Positions 28,205 through 39,845 are shown, numbered from the stretch's first letter. The stretch is 64,000 nucleotides of DNA from Acidobacteriota bacterium (GCA_019639115.1 JAHBSM010000011.1:1-64000); one strand, 5' to 3'. Notes: generated from the letters alone by a model not told the origin. Numbers and translations: made by a program.

Positions 28205-29887
28205 TTGAACAACGACACTGCTTGCCGACCGAAGGTTGAGAACGGCCAGAACACGGCCGAATTCGTTCGGTTCGACGACGTCGGAGGACAGGCGAGACTA
28301 TTCCTGGACCATCTCGCCGGCGTTGATGCAATACGAGGATTCTATGCGGACGTGCCGAGAGATATTGAAGGGCTTGGATCGTTCGCACCAGAGGTTCTCG
28401 CGAGCTACACCGCCGACCGGGCGTCGGTTTGCGACGCTCTCGAGAAGTTAAATAAAAACATCGGCAACGATGCCGCGGCTCTCCAGTCGGTCGATCGGCT
28501 CCGCTCGCCCGGAACTGTCGCCGTGCTTACCGGACAGCAGGCCGGATTCCTTGGCGGCCCGCTCTACACAATTTACAAGGCATTGTCAGCCATCCGGCTT
28601 GCGGATTCGCTTACCGCCGCAGGGGTCGAGGCAGTACCGATCTTTTGGGCAGCGACAGAGGATCACGACCTGGACGAGGTAGCCGTCGCTCACCTCACGG
28701 ATGCGGATGGCACGCCTTTCGATGTCAGGTTCGTGCCTGCTATCGAGTTGCCCGAAGCGTCGGTCGGCGAATTGGTCGTCGGGCCTGATACCGGGCCGGT
28801 TATCCGTCAAGCGTTGGGCCGTTGCCGGCCATCGGAGTCGGCGGATGCGATTCTCGACGCGGCATTGGCGGCGTACGAACCGGGCGAGCGTTTCGGTACG
28901 GCATTCTGCAGACTCCTTGCCTCGTATTTTCGTGGAACAGGGCTTATATTTGCTGATCCGATGGAACCGGGGCTGAAGGCCGCGTCCCGTGACCTGATTG
29001 CTGAGGCTATACGCAATGCAGCCGAGATCAACGGTGCAGTAAGGGCCAGAGATGCTGAGTTGGCCGCTCTCGGCTATTTGCCGCAAGTATTGGTTGACGA
29101 AGGACATCTGCCGCTGTTTCTCAGAACTGAGGCCGGTCAGCGATCCGCGTTGCGAAAAAGCGGGCCGGACACATTCAAATTGCGTGCAACCGGAGCGACG
29201 ATCAACGGTGCGGAATTGCTTCGGATCGCGGACGCAGAGGCCGAAAGGCTCAGTGCCGGAGCGCTGCTCAGGCCGGTCGTGCAGGATCAAATTTTCCCAA
29301 CGGTCTGCTACGTGGGCGGGGCCGCTGAGATCGCATACTTTGCACAGTCGAGTGCCGTTTATGACACGCTTGGCCGACCGAGAACGCCGATAATTCACAG
29401 ACGGAGCGTGACGGTGCTTGCCGCCCGCCATAGGCGTGCTATGTCTCGCTACGAATTGAAGTTCTCCGATGTCCTGAAGGGCCGGAAGCACGTTCTGGAC
29501 AAGGTGGGCGAAACACTTATCACAGGTGAGACGGACGAGGCGTTCGAAGCGGCGCGTGCGGCCGTGGAACTGCGGCTTGACGAACTGCAGCGGGTCGTTG
29601 AAGCTGCCGATACGACGCTCCTCAGAAATCTGGAACGTAGAAGGGCGCGTATTTTATACCATCTGGACGCCCTTCGCGAGAAAACGAAGCGTGCCCTGGT
29701 GCGCCGTTCGGATGACGCGGAACGAAGGCTGACCGCGTTGATGAACGAAGCTTTTCCATTCGATGCGCTCCAGGAACGCTCGATCTCGAGTACTGAGATG
29801 TTGGCGGAGCTCGGGCTCGGATTCATTGAGGAACTTTCGCAGCGGCTCGATCCGTTCGAGTCGAGACATTTGGTCTTTTATCCCTGA
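28205..29887 (+). CDS. bshC: Putative cysteine ligase BshC (bacillithiol biosynthesis)
   Basis: 560 residues from a TTG at 28205, chosen because GGAG precedes it by about 9 bp and the length fits BshC (about 540 aa); the frame stays open to a GTG at 28130. Conserved features are TGQQAGFLGGPLYTIYKALS, the ATEDHDLDEV motif, VCYVGGAAEIAYFAQ and a C-terminal coiled-coil region. BshC is thought to add cysteine to glucosaminyl-malate in the last step of bacillithiol synthesis, a thiol buffer replacing glutathione. bshA and bshB are not in the window. mutL starts 1 bp after the stop. Confidence 0.9.
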   Translation: MNNDTACRPKVENGQNTAEFVRFDDVGGQARLFLDHLAGVDAIRGFYADVPRDIEGLGSFAPEVLASYTADRASVCDALEKLNKNIGNDAAALQSVDRLRSPGTVAVLTGQQAGFLGGPLYTIYKALSAIRLADSLTAAGVEAVPIFWAATEDHDLDEVAVAHLTDADGTPFDVRFVPAIELPEASVGELVVGPDTGPVIRQALGRCRPSESADAILDAALAAYEPGERFGTAFCRLLASYFRGTGLIFADPMEPGLKAASRDLIAEAIRNAAEINGAVRARDAELAALGYLPQVLVDEGHLPLFLRTEAGQRSALRKSGPDTFKLRATGATINGAELLRIADAEAERLSAGALLRPVVQDQIFPTVCYVGGAAEIAYFAQSSAVYDTLGRPRTPIIHRRSVTVLAARHRRAMSRYELKFSDVLKGRKHVLDKVGETLITGETDEAFEAARAAVELRLDELQRVVEAADTTLLRNLERRRARILYHLDALREKTKRALVRRSDDAERRLTALMNEAFPFDALQERSISSTEMLAELGLGFIEELSQRLDPFESRHLVFYP

Positions 29888-29888
29888 G

Positions 29889-31859
29889 ATGCAACGGATC
29901 CGAATACTGCCAGATAATCTTGCAAATCAAATAGCCGCCGGCGAGGTCGTCGAGCGGCCCGCCTCCGTTGTTAAAGAACTGGTCGAGAACGCGATAGATG
30001 CGGGCGCAAGGCGTATCGCAGTCGATATAGAACTCGGCGGGCGGCGATTGATCCGAGTAGCTGACGACGGACACGGGATGACACGTGACGACGCGATACT
30101 GGCGTTCGAACGGCACGCTACGTCAAAGATAACTTCGCTTGACGACCTCGGCCGGATCGGGACGCTTGGGTTCCGCGGCGAGGCTCTGGCGTCGATCGCC
30201 TCGGTCGCAAAGGTGGAACTGATCACGAAGATCGATCCTGACGAGACGGCGACCAAAGTGAATATCGATGGCGGCCGGCTAGCAGATGTCAGAGACGCCG
30301 GCCGTGATAACGGGACCACTATCGCGGTCCGAGATCTGTTCTTCAATACGCCGGCCAGACGGAAGTTCATGCGGTCAGAGGCGACCGAGAACTATCATCT
30401 GACGAGTATCATCACCCATTATGCGCTGGCTAATCCGGACATCGCGTTCAACCTCAACAATAACGGCAGGGAGGTTATTCGAGCGGCTCCAGCCCGCGAC
30501 CTTCGTGAGCGGGCGTTCCAATTGTTCGGCGGCGATCTGCTTGAGAGTTTGCTCCCGGTCAAGGGCGGCAGGCAGTTCGTGGCGGAAGTATCCGGATTTG
30601 TCTCGGCTCCGAGAGAACGGCGCACGAATAGGGATTCGCAGTTTTTTTTCGTGAACAGACGTTTCGTTCGCGACAAGGTCATTGCCGAGGGGCTCCGCGA
30701 TGCCTATCGATCAGTGCTGCCGCACGGTATCTATCCGGTCGCATTTCTGTTTCTGGAAATGCCGGTGGAGGAAGTCGATGTGAACGTGCATCCGGCCAAG
30801 ACCGAGGTGCGTTTTCGGCGGAGCGATGCGGTCCGAGATGTCATTTCCGAGGCTGTACGCACTTCGCTTGTATCTGCCGGAGTGTCTTCGGCCGCCGATC
30901 GACTGTGGCAGCCCGCCGCTTCTTCGGTGCCCGCCGGATCTGACCCCGGGCCGTCGCTATCGCTTGTCCCTGATGCTGTATCCATCGCGCCGCCGCCAAA
31001 GCCGTCGGATGCGGCCGTCGTTGAGGCCCAGCAGTCGCTTATTGAAAGCCTCTCAGAGCCTCTCACCGATCTAGACGATGAGGCCGCGGGCGATATCGCA
31101 ATATCGATCGGCCAATTCGAGCTCGAGATCGAAGAACCTGAGACTGTGGCCGCTGAACCAGAAACTGATGACGCCGGAGTTCAGAACAACGAAGCTTCGC
31201 AGTGGCCTGTCGCTGCCGAACTCCCGCCGGTTGATTCCGCCGCAAAACTCGTAAAAGAGGCGGCCGTAGAGGATCTTTCGCGTTCGTCGATCCGGCCGCT
31301 GGCTCAGCTTCACGATAGTTTTATTATCGCTGTCGATGATGAAGGCTTGCTCCTGATCGATCAGCACGTGGCTCATGAACGCATACTTTTTGATAAATTC
31401 CGTAGGCGTGAAACTGACCGGCCGGTGGAATCGCAGAATCTGCTGCTGCCGGAGACGATCGATCTAACGCCGGCGCAATCCGAGGCGTTCGCCTTGATCG
31501 AGAACGATCTTGAGGAGCTCGGATTCGGAGTTATGAAGCTCTCGGGGCGGACCGTTGCGATCAAAAGCATACCGACCGACGTGCCGGCCGCCGAGGTCCG
31601 CAACCTGCTTGCGGAGATGCTCGATACGGTCGAACGCGGGAAGCGCGGCGGCGCGAAAACATCGATTCGCGACGATATCGCGGCCAGTCTAGCCTGTAAG
31701 GCCGCGATAAAGATCAATATGAAGCTGACGCCCGAAAAGATGCGCTGGCTGATCGATCGCCTGCTGGTCACGAGTTCGCCGACGACCTGTCCGCACGGCC
31801 GGCCGGTTGTGCTGCGCCTGACCATGCGCGACATCGAACGCGGATTTCACCGCACATGA
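29889..31859 (+). CDS. mutL: DNA mismatch repair protein MutL (endonuclease type)
   Basis: 656 residues from the ATG at 29889; the upstream open frame belongs to bshC. The N-terminal GHKL ATPase is clear: ELVENAIDAGARRI, DDGHGM and GFRGEALASI. The C-terminal domain carries an endonuclease-type metal site, DQHVAHERILFD at 491-502, plus ACKAAIK and CPHGRP. The motif differs from the usual DQHAx2Ex4E: Ala is Val and the last Glu is Asp. An acidic, low-complexity linker of about 200 residues joins the domains. A T8 tract at 30642-30649 lies inside the ATPase domain. bshC-mutL are tightly spaced, so likely co-transcribed. Confidence 0.95.
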   Translation: MQRIRILPDNLANQIAAGEVVERPASVVKELVENAIDAGARRIAVDIELGGRRLIRVADDGHGMTRDDAILAFERHATSKITSLDDLGRIGTLGFRGEALASIASVAKVELITKIDPDETATKVNIDGGRLADVRDAGRDNGTTIAVRDLFFNTPARRKFMRSEATENYHLTSIITHYALANPDIAFNLNNNGREVIRAAPARDLRERAFQLFGGDLLESLLPVKGGRQFVAEVSGFVSAPRERRTNRDSQFFFVNRRFVRDKVIAEGLRDAYRSVLPHGIYPVAFLFLEMPVEEVDVNVHPAKTEVRFRRSDAVRDVISEAVRTSLVSAGVSSAADRLWQPAASSVPAGSDPGPSLSLVPDAVSIAPPPKPSDAAVVEAQQSLIESLSEPLTDLDDEAAGDIAISIGQFELEIEEPETVAAEPETDDAGVQNNEASQWPVAAELPPVDSAAKLVKEAAVEDLSRSSIRPLAQLHDSFIIAVDDEGLLLIDQHVAHERILFDKFRRRETDRPVESQNLLLPETIDLTPAQSEAFALIENDLEELGFGVMKLSGRTVAIKSIPTDVPAAEVRNLLAEMLDTVERGKRGGAKTSIRDDIAASLACKAAIKINMKLTPEKMRWLIDRLLVTSSPTTCPHGRPVVLRLTMRDIERGFHRT

Positions 31860-31862
31860 TCT

Positions 31863-31985
31863 ATGGACGAGAATAAAGTCGAAGAACGACCTGCAGAATT
31901 CTGGCGACGCGTCTATATCGCCGTTATCGTGTGGACATTTGTCGTCGTTACGCTGCTCTGGGCATTTTCACGCTATTTTTCTTGA
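31863..31985 (+). CDS. Short membrane peptide upstream of the symporter
   Basis: 40 residues: a charged N-terminus (MDENKVEERPAEFWRRV) and a single hydrophobic helix (YIAVIVWTFVVVTLLWAF). It fills the gap between mutL (3 bp upstream) and the symporter (6 bp downstream), so it is probably translated. Small helices next to sodium:solute symporters can be accessory subunits; this one is shorter than the DUF4212 partners I know. Not assigned to a family. Confidence 0.6.
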   Translation: MDENKVEERPAEFWRRVYIAVIVWTFVVVTLLWAFSRYFS

Positions 31986-31991
31986 ATTGCG

Positions 31992-33674
31992 ATGCATTAT
32001 CTCGATTGGGCCGTAGTCGTCGCCTATCTGGCTTATGTCATCTGGGATGGCATCCGGATGACGAAGCACAGCGGTACTAAAGAAGGCTTTTTCCTCGCTA
32101 ACCGCGCTCTTCCGTGGTGGGCCGTCGGCTTGTCCGTGATGGCGACCCAATTATCCGCGATCACCCTCGTCGGTACGACCGGACAGGCATACAGCGATGG
32201 CATGCGGTTCATCCAGTTCTACTACGGCCTGCCGTTCGCGATGATCATATTGTGTGTGACAGTCGTCCCGTTCTTTCATCGGGCGAATGTCTTCACGGCC
32301 TATGAATATCTCGAGCGGCGATTCGACGTGCGCGTTCGCACGCTGACGAGTTTCTTTTTTTTGATCTCGAGGGGCCTGGGAGTCGGTACGATCATCTCGG
32401 CTCCCGCGATCGTACTGTCGATCGTGTTCGGGTGGAACCTGATCGCCACTATTTTCGCGATCGGGTTATCGACGACGGTCTATACAATGTTTGGCGGCGT
32501 ACAGGCCGTGACATGGACCGACGTCAAGCAAATGGTGATCATATTTGTCGGGCTCGGCGTTTGTCTCGGCGTAATTCTGTGGAGCCTGCCGACGGGAGTA
32601 GGTTTTGGCGACGGGCTGAGGCTCGCCGGTTCGCTCGGCAAGCTCAACATGGTCGATACGACATTCGATCTGAAGGAAAAGTACACAATCTGGTCGGGCC
32701 TGATCGGCGGGTTGTTCTTGATGCTGGGATATTTCGGCTGTGACCAGAGCCAGGTGCAGCGGTTCCTAACAGCGCGTTCCGTCGATGAAGGCCGCACGTC
32801 GCTGCTGATGAGCGCGTTCCTTAAGATACCGATGCAGTTTCTGATACTGCTTATCGGCGTTATGGTATTCGTGTTCTATCAGTTCACGCCGCCGCCGATC
32901 GTTTTTAACGAAACGGAAGTGCGCAGAGCCTCGTCCAACGCGGAATTTGTCCGCGTCGAGCGAGAGTTTGCCGCCGCATATGACGAACGCCGTGAGGCGG
33001 CGCTGCGATACACGGACGGTGACGCGGCCGCAAGGGCAGACTACGCAACCGCAGACAAAGCCGTGAATGAGAGCCGCAAGGCTGCGATCGCGATAGTAAA
33101 ACAGGGCGGCAACCCCGGCTTTAACGATGTCAACTACGTCTTCCCGACCTTTATTCTGCAGAATATGCCGATCGGCGTGATCGGGCTGCTTATCGCTGCT
33201 ATTTTTGCCGCGGCGATGTCGTCGATCGCGGCCGAGCTCAACGCGCTTGCGACGGCGACCACGATCGACATTTATCGGCGGCTGATTGCACCCGACGCCA
33301 GCGACGCCCGATACGTGCTGGTCGGGCGGATCACGACACTCATTTGGGGGCTTTTTGCGTGTGTGGTCGCGATCTTTGCGGCCGATCTAGGTTCGCTTAT
33401 CGAGGTGGTCAACAAGTTCGGATCGTTCTTTTACGGTTCATTGCTTGGGGTCTTTGTGCTTGCGTTCGTAGTAAAACGGGCCAGGGCCCGAGGAGCTTTC
33501 TTCGGGCTGCTTTTCGGTATCGCATCGGTCTGGATCGCCAGCATCTACACGGAGATCGAGTTTCTCTGGTTCAACGTGATCGGGTGCGTCGTAACAGTGG
33601 CAGCAGGCTACGTGATCAGCCTGACCGTACGAGGCGGCGAACCGCCCTCGATCGGCACTGAAAAGATCATTTGA
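31992..33674 (+). CDS. Sodium:solute symporter family transporter
   Basis: 560 residues with about 13 hydrophobic helices in the sodium:solute symporter (SSS) pattern: [40 protein letters not shown] and [19 protein letters not shown]. An inserted soluble, charged segment (about residues 308-375) between helices is less common. It would use a sodium gradient to import a solute such as a sugar, proline or carboxylate; the substrate cannot be read. The next gene begins 12 bp later, encoding a secreted PIG-L deacetylase, suggesting uptake of a product. Confidence 0.85.
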   Translation: MHYLDWAVVVAYLAYVIWDGIRMTKHSGTKEGFFLANRALPWWAVGLSVMATQLSAITLVGTTGQAYSDGMRFIQFYYGLPFAMIILCVTVVPFFHRANVFTAYEYLERRFDVRVRTLTSFFFLISRGLGVGTIISAPAIVLSIVFGWNLIATIFAIGLSTTVYTMFGGVQAVTWTDVKQMVIIFVGLGVCLGVILWSLPTGVGFGDGLRLAGSLGKLNMVDTTFDLKEKYTIWSGLIGGLFLMLGYFGCDQSQVQRFLTARSVDEGRTSLLMSAFLKIPMQFLILLIGVMVFVFYQFTPPPIVFNETEVRRASSNAEFVRVEREFAAAYDERREAALRYTDGDAAARADYATADKAVNESRKAAIAIVKQGGNPGFNDVNYVFPTFILQNMPIGVIGLLIAAIFAAAMSSIAAELNALATATTIDIYRRLIAPDASDARYVLVGRITTLIWGLFACVVAIFAADLGSLIEVVNKFGSFFYGSLLGVFVLAFVVKRARARGAFFGLLFGIASVWIASIYTEIEFLWFNVIGCVVTVAAGYVISLTVRGGEPPSIGTEKII

Positions 33675-33686
33675 GGATCAGCAATT

Positions 33687-36347
33687 ATGGACCAAGCATT
33701 AAAACGAGCAGCCGGGTATCAGCCTCGTTTCCACGGCATTTTTGTGCGGATAGCCGTGATGATGATCATTGGCGTCACCATGGCGGGCGGCCAAGTTCGG
33801 CCGGTAAATGACTATGGAGCGATCGGCCTGACGCAAGCTCTGAAACGTATGGCGACGACCGCCAGCGTGATGATGATAGGAGCTCATCCGGACGACGAGG
33901 ATTCGGCCCTGCTTGCGTATCTTGCCCGGGGAGAGAACGCTCGGACGGCATATCTTTCATTGACGCGCGGCGACGGCGGCCAGAACATCATCGGACCTGA
34001 GCTATTCGAATCGCTTGGCGTCCTGCGTACTGAGGAGCTTCTGCAGGCGCGGCGGCTGGACGGCGCCGAACAATATTTTGCACGTGCATTCGACTATGGA
34101 TTCTCAAAGACGCTCGATGAGGCCAGGTCAAAATGGCCGCCGGACGTGATCATGTGCGACGTTGTGCGCGGCATCAGGGCTTTCCGGCCGCTTGTTGTCA
34201 TCTCGCGGTTCTCAGGCACACCTGCTGATGGTCACGGGCATCATCAATACGCAGGCTGGATCACACCGCAGGCCGTCAAGGCGGCCGCAGACCCGGGACA
34301 GTGCACCGACGCCGGCGAAGCCTGGCGGGTGAGCAAGTTCTATATCGAGCAGGGATTCTCCGCGACCGATCGTGCTCCGCTTCAGATCAATACCGGCCGG
34401 TTCGACCCGATATACGGCCGCTCCTATTTCGAGATAGCCATCGAAGGCCGCAGCCAGCACCGCAGCCAGGGCGAGGGCCGCATCGAGCTAAAAGGCGACC
34501 AATTCTCAGGCCTTTTCCTTCAGACTGATGGCCCGACGCGGCCGGAGACTTCTCCTTTCGACGGCATCGATACGACAATAGAGGGTATCGCTCGTTTGGC
34601 TGAGAGCAGCGAAGCACCGTTCAATTCGAGGCTAAAACCCTTGGCCGATGCCGTCGCTTCCGTCGCTAGGCGATACCGTCCCGATGCTGCATCGGAGATC
34701 GTTCCCGACTTGGCCGCGATCTACAAATTGGCGAGAGACGCCGAGTGGTCAACTCGCCGTCCGGAATCAAAACGCTTTATGAGCGACCTTCAGCGAAAGA
34801 CGGCCGATGCGATCCGTTTGGCTGCAGGCATACAGATCGATCTGCTTGCCGAGTCGGAGACGGTCGTGCCGGGCGATGAATTTGACGCCGTATTGAGGGT
34901 CTATTCGCCGTCCGACGCCGCTGCTGTCGCTGCCGCAAAGATCATAGTTCCGCCGCGTTGGGCCGTGGCGGAACAACAACCGCCGGCCTCACCGCAGAGC
35001 GGCCCATTCCGACGCGAGAACGGCAAGTTCAACGCCTACTACAAGATAAAGGTAGCCCGAGATGAGCGCCCGACGCAGCCGTACTGGCTGGCCGACACGC
35101 GAGACGGCGATGTTTACGCGTGGCCTCTGGGTAGCGACGGCACACTGCCATTTGCACCAGCGGCCGTCAATGCAGAGATAGCAATAAAGATCGACGAAAC
35201 TGAGGTTCAATTCACGAGGCCGCTTGAGTATCGTTATGCCGATCCATCCCGAGGCGAGGTCCGGCGCGAGGTAAATGTCGTGCCTGCATTGTCGGTGAGC
35301 CTCGATCGTAGTGTGCTCATGGTCCCGACCGGCGCAAAGGCCGAGGTGCGCCGCCTGACAATGAGTATCACCAATAACACAAATCGGGCGACGACCGGGG
35401 TCGCTGGGCTCAATGTCAACGCCGAGCCCGAGTGGCTTGTAAAAGCAATGCCGCCTACATTCGCTCTAAAAGCGAAGGGTGAAAGAGCGACGATCACTTT
35501 CGAGATAACTATCCCCGCCGGTACGAAACCCGGCAAGTATGGTGTCTCGGGCAATGCGATGGTGGGCGAGTCGATAGCGAACCTTACGATGCACACTGTC
35601 GCGTATCCGCATATTCAGACGCATCGGTTCTATACGCGTGCTGACGCTGAGGTGACCATTCTCGATCTTCGCGCAGCGGATCGGAAGGTCGGCTATGTGA
35701 TGGGCAGCGGCGACGAGGTTCCTGAGGCGATACGCCAGCTTGGAATGACTGTCACGCTGCTTGAAGAAAAGGATCTGTCGGTGGGCGATCTGAACCGCTT
35801 TGACACTATTGTCATCGGTGTCCGAGCTACTGAGACGCGTCCTGACCTGATGGCTAACAGATCGAGGGTTCTGGAATACGTTCGCGACGGCGGCAATCTG
35901 CTTGTCCAATATCAACGCGCCAACTTTGCCGCGTCGGGTCTGCCGCCGTATCCGGTCACGACAGCCGACACGCAGCGGACAGCAGCCGGATCGATCGCAC
36001 GCGTCACCGACGAGAACGCCGCGGTCGCGATACTCCGGCCTTCGCATCCATTCTTTTCGATTCCGAATAAGATAACGTCTGCTGATTTCGAAGGCTGGCT
36101 CCAGGAACGCAACGCCTATAATCTCGTGACTTTCGATGAGAGATATGTCCCGCTGCTCGAATCACATGATCCGGGCGAGCAGCCCAACCTGGGTGGACTA
36201 GTGACCGTTGACGAAGGGAAGGGAACCTGGACCTATTGCAGCTATTCGCTGTTTCGACAGCTGCCGGCGGGGGTTCCCGGAGCGTATCGGCTGTTGGCAA
36301 ATCTCGTAGCTTTGCCTCGAAATGCGGGCGAAACGCGGACCCGGTGA
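33687..36347 (+). CDS. Large secreted PIG-L (LmbE-like) deacetylase
   Basis: 886 residues. After a hydrophobic signal (residues about 17-36), the PIG-L domain has the metal motif AHPDDE at 66-71 and the second site GHGHHQYAG. PIG-L enzymes remove N-acetyl groups from GlcNAc-type substrates using zinc. The middle and C-terminal parts contain Ig-like beta domains and, near the end, a Rossmann-like region (FDTIVIGVRATETRP, EYVRDGGNLLVQYQ) resembling glutamine-amidotransferase-like folds. This multi-domain form is larger than typical PIG-L enzymes. It lies 12 bp after the symporter gene, so the two may process and import amino sugars. It ends 7 bp before the convergent biotin-carrier gene. Confidence 0.85.
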   Translation: MDQALKRAAGYQPRFHGIFVRIAVMMIIGVTMAGGQVRPVNDYGAIGLTQALKRMATTASVMMIGAHPDDEDSALLAYLARGENARTAYLSLTRGDGGQNIIGPELFESLGVLRTEELLQARRLDGAEQYFARAFDYGFSKTLDEARSKWPPDVIMCDVVRGIRAFRPLVVISRFSGTPADGHGHHQYAGWITPQAVKAAADPGQCTDAGEAWRVSKFYIEQGFSATDRAPLQINTGRFDPIYGRSYFEIAIEGRSQHRSQGEGRIELKGDQFSGLFLQTDGPTRPETSPFDGIDTTIEGIARLAESSEAPFNSRLKPLADAVASVARRYRPDAASEIVPDLAAIYKLARDAEWSTRRPESKRFMSDLQRKTADAIRLAAGIQIDLLAESETVVPGDEFDAVLRVYSPSDAAAVAAAKIIVPPRWAVAEQQPPASPQSGPFRRENGKFNAYYKIKVARDERPTQPYWLADTRDGDVYAWPLGSDGTLPFAPAAVNAEIAIKIDETEVQFTRPLEYRYADPSRGEVRREVNVVPALSVSLDRSVLMVPTGAKAEVRRLTMSITNNTNRATTGVAGLNVNAEPEWLVKAMPPTFALKAKGERATITFEITIPAGTKPGKYGVSGNAMVGESIANLTMHTVAYPHIQTHRFYTRADAEVTILDLRAADRKVGYVMGSGDEVPEAIRQLGMTVTLLEEKDLSVGDLNRFDTIVIGVRATETRPDLMANRSRVLEYVRDGGNLLVQYQRANFAASGLPPYPVTTADTQRTAAGSIARVTDENAAVAILRPSHPFFSIPNKITSADFEGWLQERNAYNLVTFDERYVPLLESHDPGEQPNLGGLVTVDEGKGTWTYCSYSLFRQLPAGVPGAYRLLANLVALPRNAGETRTR

Positions 36348-36354
36348 GACACCG

Positions 36355-36846
36355 TCAATCGATGACCGCCAGCACGTCGCCTGTTGCGACATTGTCGCCC
36401 TCGTTGAATCTGATCTCGCGGACCGTACCGTCCTTGGGCGATTTGAGTTCGTTCTGCATCTTCATCGCCTCGACGACGATCACGCCGTCGCCGGCCGCGA
36501 CCTCGCTGCCAGCCTCAGCGATCACTCGTACGACCTTGCCGGGCATCGCAGTCTTGATCTCTGCTGTGCCGTCAGCAGTTTGCTGACCGGAACCGGCGGC
36601 CCGGAGCCGGCGTGGATCGATCAATTCCACATCGAATGTCTTGCCGCCGATCGTTACGGCGCGGCCGTCGGGAGCAACAAACGCTTCGACTACTCTGTTG
36701 CCGATCATAAATTTGACCAGCCCCGGCTCGGGCCTCGAAAACTCGGCCTCGATCGTATTTTGGTCTATCTCGGCACGCACCGAGGAGCCATCGATCTTGA
36801 TTTCGACAGACAGTTCTTTGCCATTTATCTTTGCGATTCGCTTCAT
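36355..36846 (-). CDS. Biotin carboxyl carrier protein (BCCP-like)
   Basis: 163 residues. The biotin-attachment motif EAMKM (in VVEAMKMQNELKSPKDG) is intact in a C-terminal biotinyl domain. The N-terminal part looks like the carrier region of an acyl-CoA carboxylase or oxaloacetate decarboxylase alpha. The carrier passes carboxyl groups from biotin carboxylase to a transferase; neither partner is next to it, so the host carboxylase is not known. It converges with the PIG-L gene with 7 bp between stops. Confidence 0.85.
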   Translation of the reverse strand: MKRIAKINGKELSVEIKIDGSSVRAEIDQNTIEAEFSRPEPGLVKFMIGNRVVEAFVAPDGRAVTIGGKTFDVELIDPRRLRAAGSGQQTADGTAEIKTAMPGKVVRVIAEAGSEVAAGDGVIVVEAMKMQNELKSPKDGTVREIRFNEGDNVATGDVLAVID

Positions 36847-36890
36847 TTCACTTCGAGAGGTCCAAAAGATGCGTCCGATCTGGAACCCAA

Positions 36891-38198
36891 CTATTCGGCG
36901 TCGCCGTTGGCATCTTCATCGGCCTTGCGAAGCCTGAGTAGCGTGATGCGTTTCTCATCCGCCTGCAGAACTTCTACCGAGAGGCCCTTTACATTAAGCT
37001 GCTCCCCGACCTTGGGAACATGGCCCGCTTCCGTGACGACGAGGCCGGCGATTGTCGTATAGTCGTCATCTTCGAGCGCGAGTTCAAAGATGCGTTCGAT
37101 CTTGTCGATATCGGTCGAACCCAGCACATCCCAATAGCCGCCGCTGCCCTCGCGTATCTCTATGACCTCCTCGTCCTCTGTATCTTCGTCCTCGATCTCG
37201 CCGACGAGTTCTTCGATGATGTCCTCGACGGTAACAATGCCCGCGACGCCGCCGTATTCGTCGATCACGACTGCGATCTGCACATGATTCGCCTGCATAT
37301 CCTTTAGCAGTTCATCGGCGGTCTTTGTCTCAGGCACGAAGAAAGCGTCTCGTATCATGCTGCTGACCGGCTCGTCCTCGCGGCCCTCGGCCCATGCCTG
37401 CATCAGGTCGCGGACGTAGATCAGGCCCTCGATGTTGTCGATCGAATCGCTATAAACCGGCAGGCGGGAGAATTTCTCCTCGATGATCAGGTCGCGAGCC
37501 TCGCGCACCGTCGCGTCGAGCGTTATCGCTACGATCTCGGTACGCGGCGTCATGATCTCAGCGACACGGGTCTCGGCGAATTCGACCATCGTCTCGATCA
37601 TCTCGCGTTCGCTTTCTTCGATAATGCCCTCGGCCTCGCCCACTTCCATCAACGCCTGCAGGTCGTCGGCTGAGTCCTCGTCGCGATCGGCATCATCGTC
37701 CGGAGTGATGGTAGATTCGAGCTTCTGCTGCAGCTTCGTTCTGGTGCGATCGGCAAACGGTTCGACAAAGACCGATGCGAGGCGATAAATAGGCCTGATC
37801 GCCGGAAGCAGAAACAAGAGCTTCCGCTCGGTATCGTTTCGGACGATCAGCCGAGGCACGACCTGGCGAAAGAGCACGGTCAGCATAATTCCTGCGGCGA
37901 CAGCCAGGAGCGTCCGGCGTGTTTCGCCACCGCCCCACCCGGAGATCACGACCGTAATGAGCACGATGAACGACACCAGCAGAGCCTGGATCGTGGTCGA
38001 GAGAGCGAACCGGAAACGCTGTCTATTGTCGAGGATCTCGCGGAGGAACTCGATCGAGCTGCGATTCTCGTCCGAATCTTCATCCGATGAGATGCGGCGC
38101 AGCCCGACATCGGAAATATACGAGAAAGCGGCATCGACCGTTGCGAGGAACAGCATCAACGCTAGCAGGACGGCCGCTATGACCAATTCAGCTTCCAT
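36891..38198 (-). CDS. CNNM/CorC-type membrane protein with CBS domains
   Basis: 435 residues. The N-terminal DUF21/CNNM part has about four hydrophobic segments (residues 1-150). A CBS pair follows (around MTPRTEIVAITLDATVREAR and VPETKTADELLKDMQ), then a C-terminal CorC_HlyC transporter-associated domain. Family members are implicated in magnesium or cobalt efflux and related envelope functions. It is encoded downstream of zwf with a short gap. Function is inferred from family only. Confidence 0.85.
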   Translation of the reverse strand: MEAELVIAAVLLALMLFLATVDAAFSYISDVGLRRISSDEDSDENRSSIEFLREILDNRQRFRFALSTTIQALLVSFIVLITVVISGWGGGETRRTLLAVAAGIMLTVLFRQVVPRLIVRNDTERKLLFLLPAIRPIYRLASVFVEPFADRTRTKLQQKLESTITPDDDADRDEDSADDLQALMEVGEAEGIIEESEREMIETMVEFAETRVAEIMTPRTEIVAITLDATVREARDLIIEEKFSRLPVYSDSIDNIEGLIYVRDLMQAWAEGREDEPVSSMIRDAFFVPETKTADELLKDMQANHVQIAVVIDEYGGVAGIVTVEDIIEELVGEIEDEDTEDEEVIEIREGSGGYWDVLGSTDIDKIERIFELALEDDDYTTIAGLVVTEAGHVPKVGEQLNVKGLSVEVLQADEKRITLLRLRKADEDANGDAE

Positions 38199-38259
38199 AC
38201 GGGAACTGTGAGGTATCTTATGGCTCGGTCAGAGTAAAATCAAACGCGAGCATCGAAGC

Positions 38260-39768
<1,509 letters not shown>

Positions 39769-39845
39769 AGGAATAATTTAACCACATAGGACATTCGCCG
39801 CACAGCGGTACCACCGGCCGGGGATCGCGGCAATTTTGCGCAGGA

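Noticed and set aside
28586..29491. 301-codon open frame opposite bshC
   Set aside because: Antisense shadow; composition and absence of a ribosome site argue against a gene.
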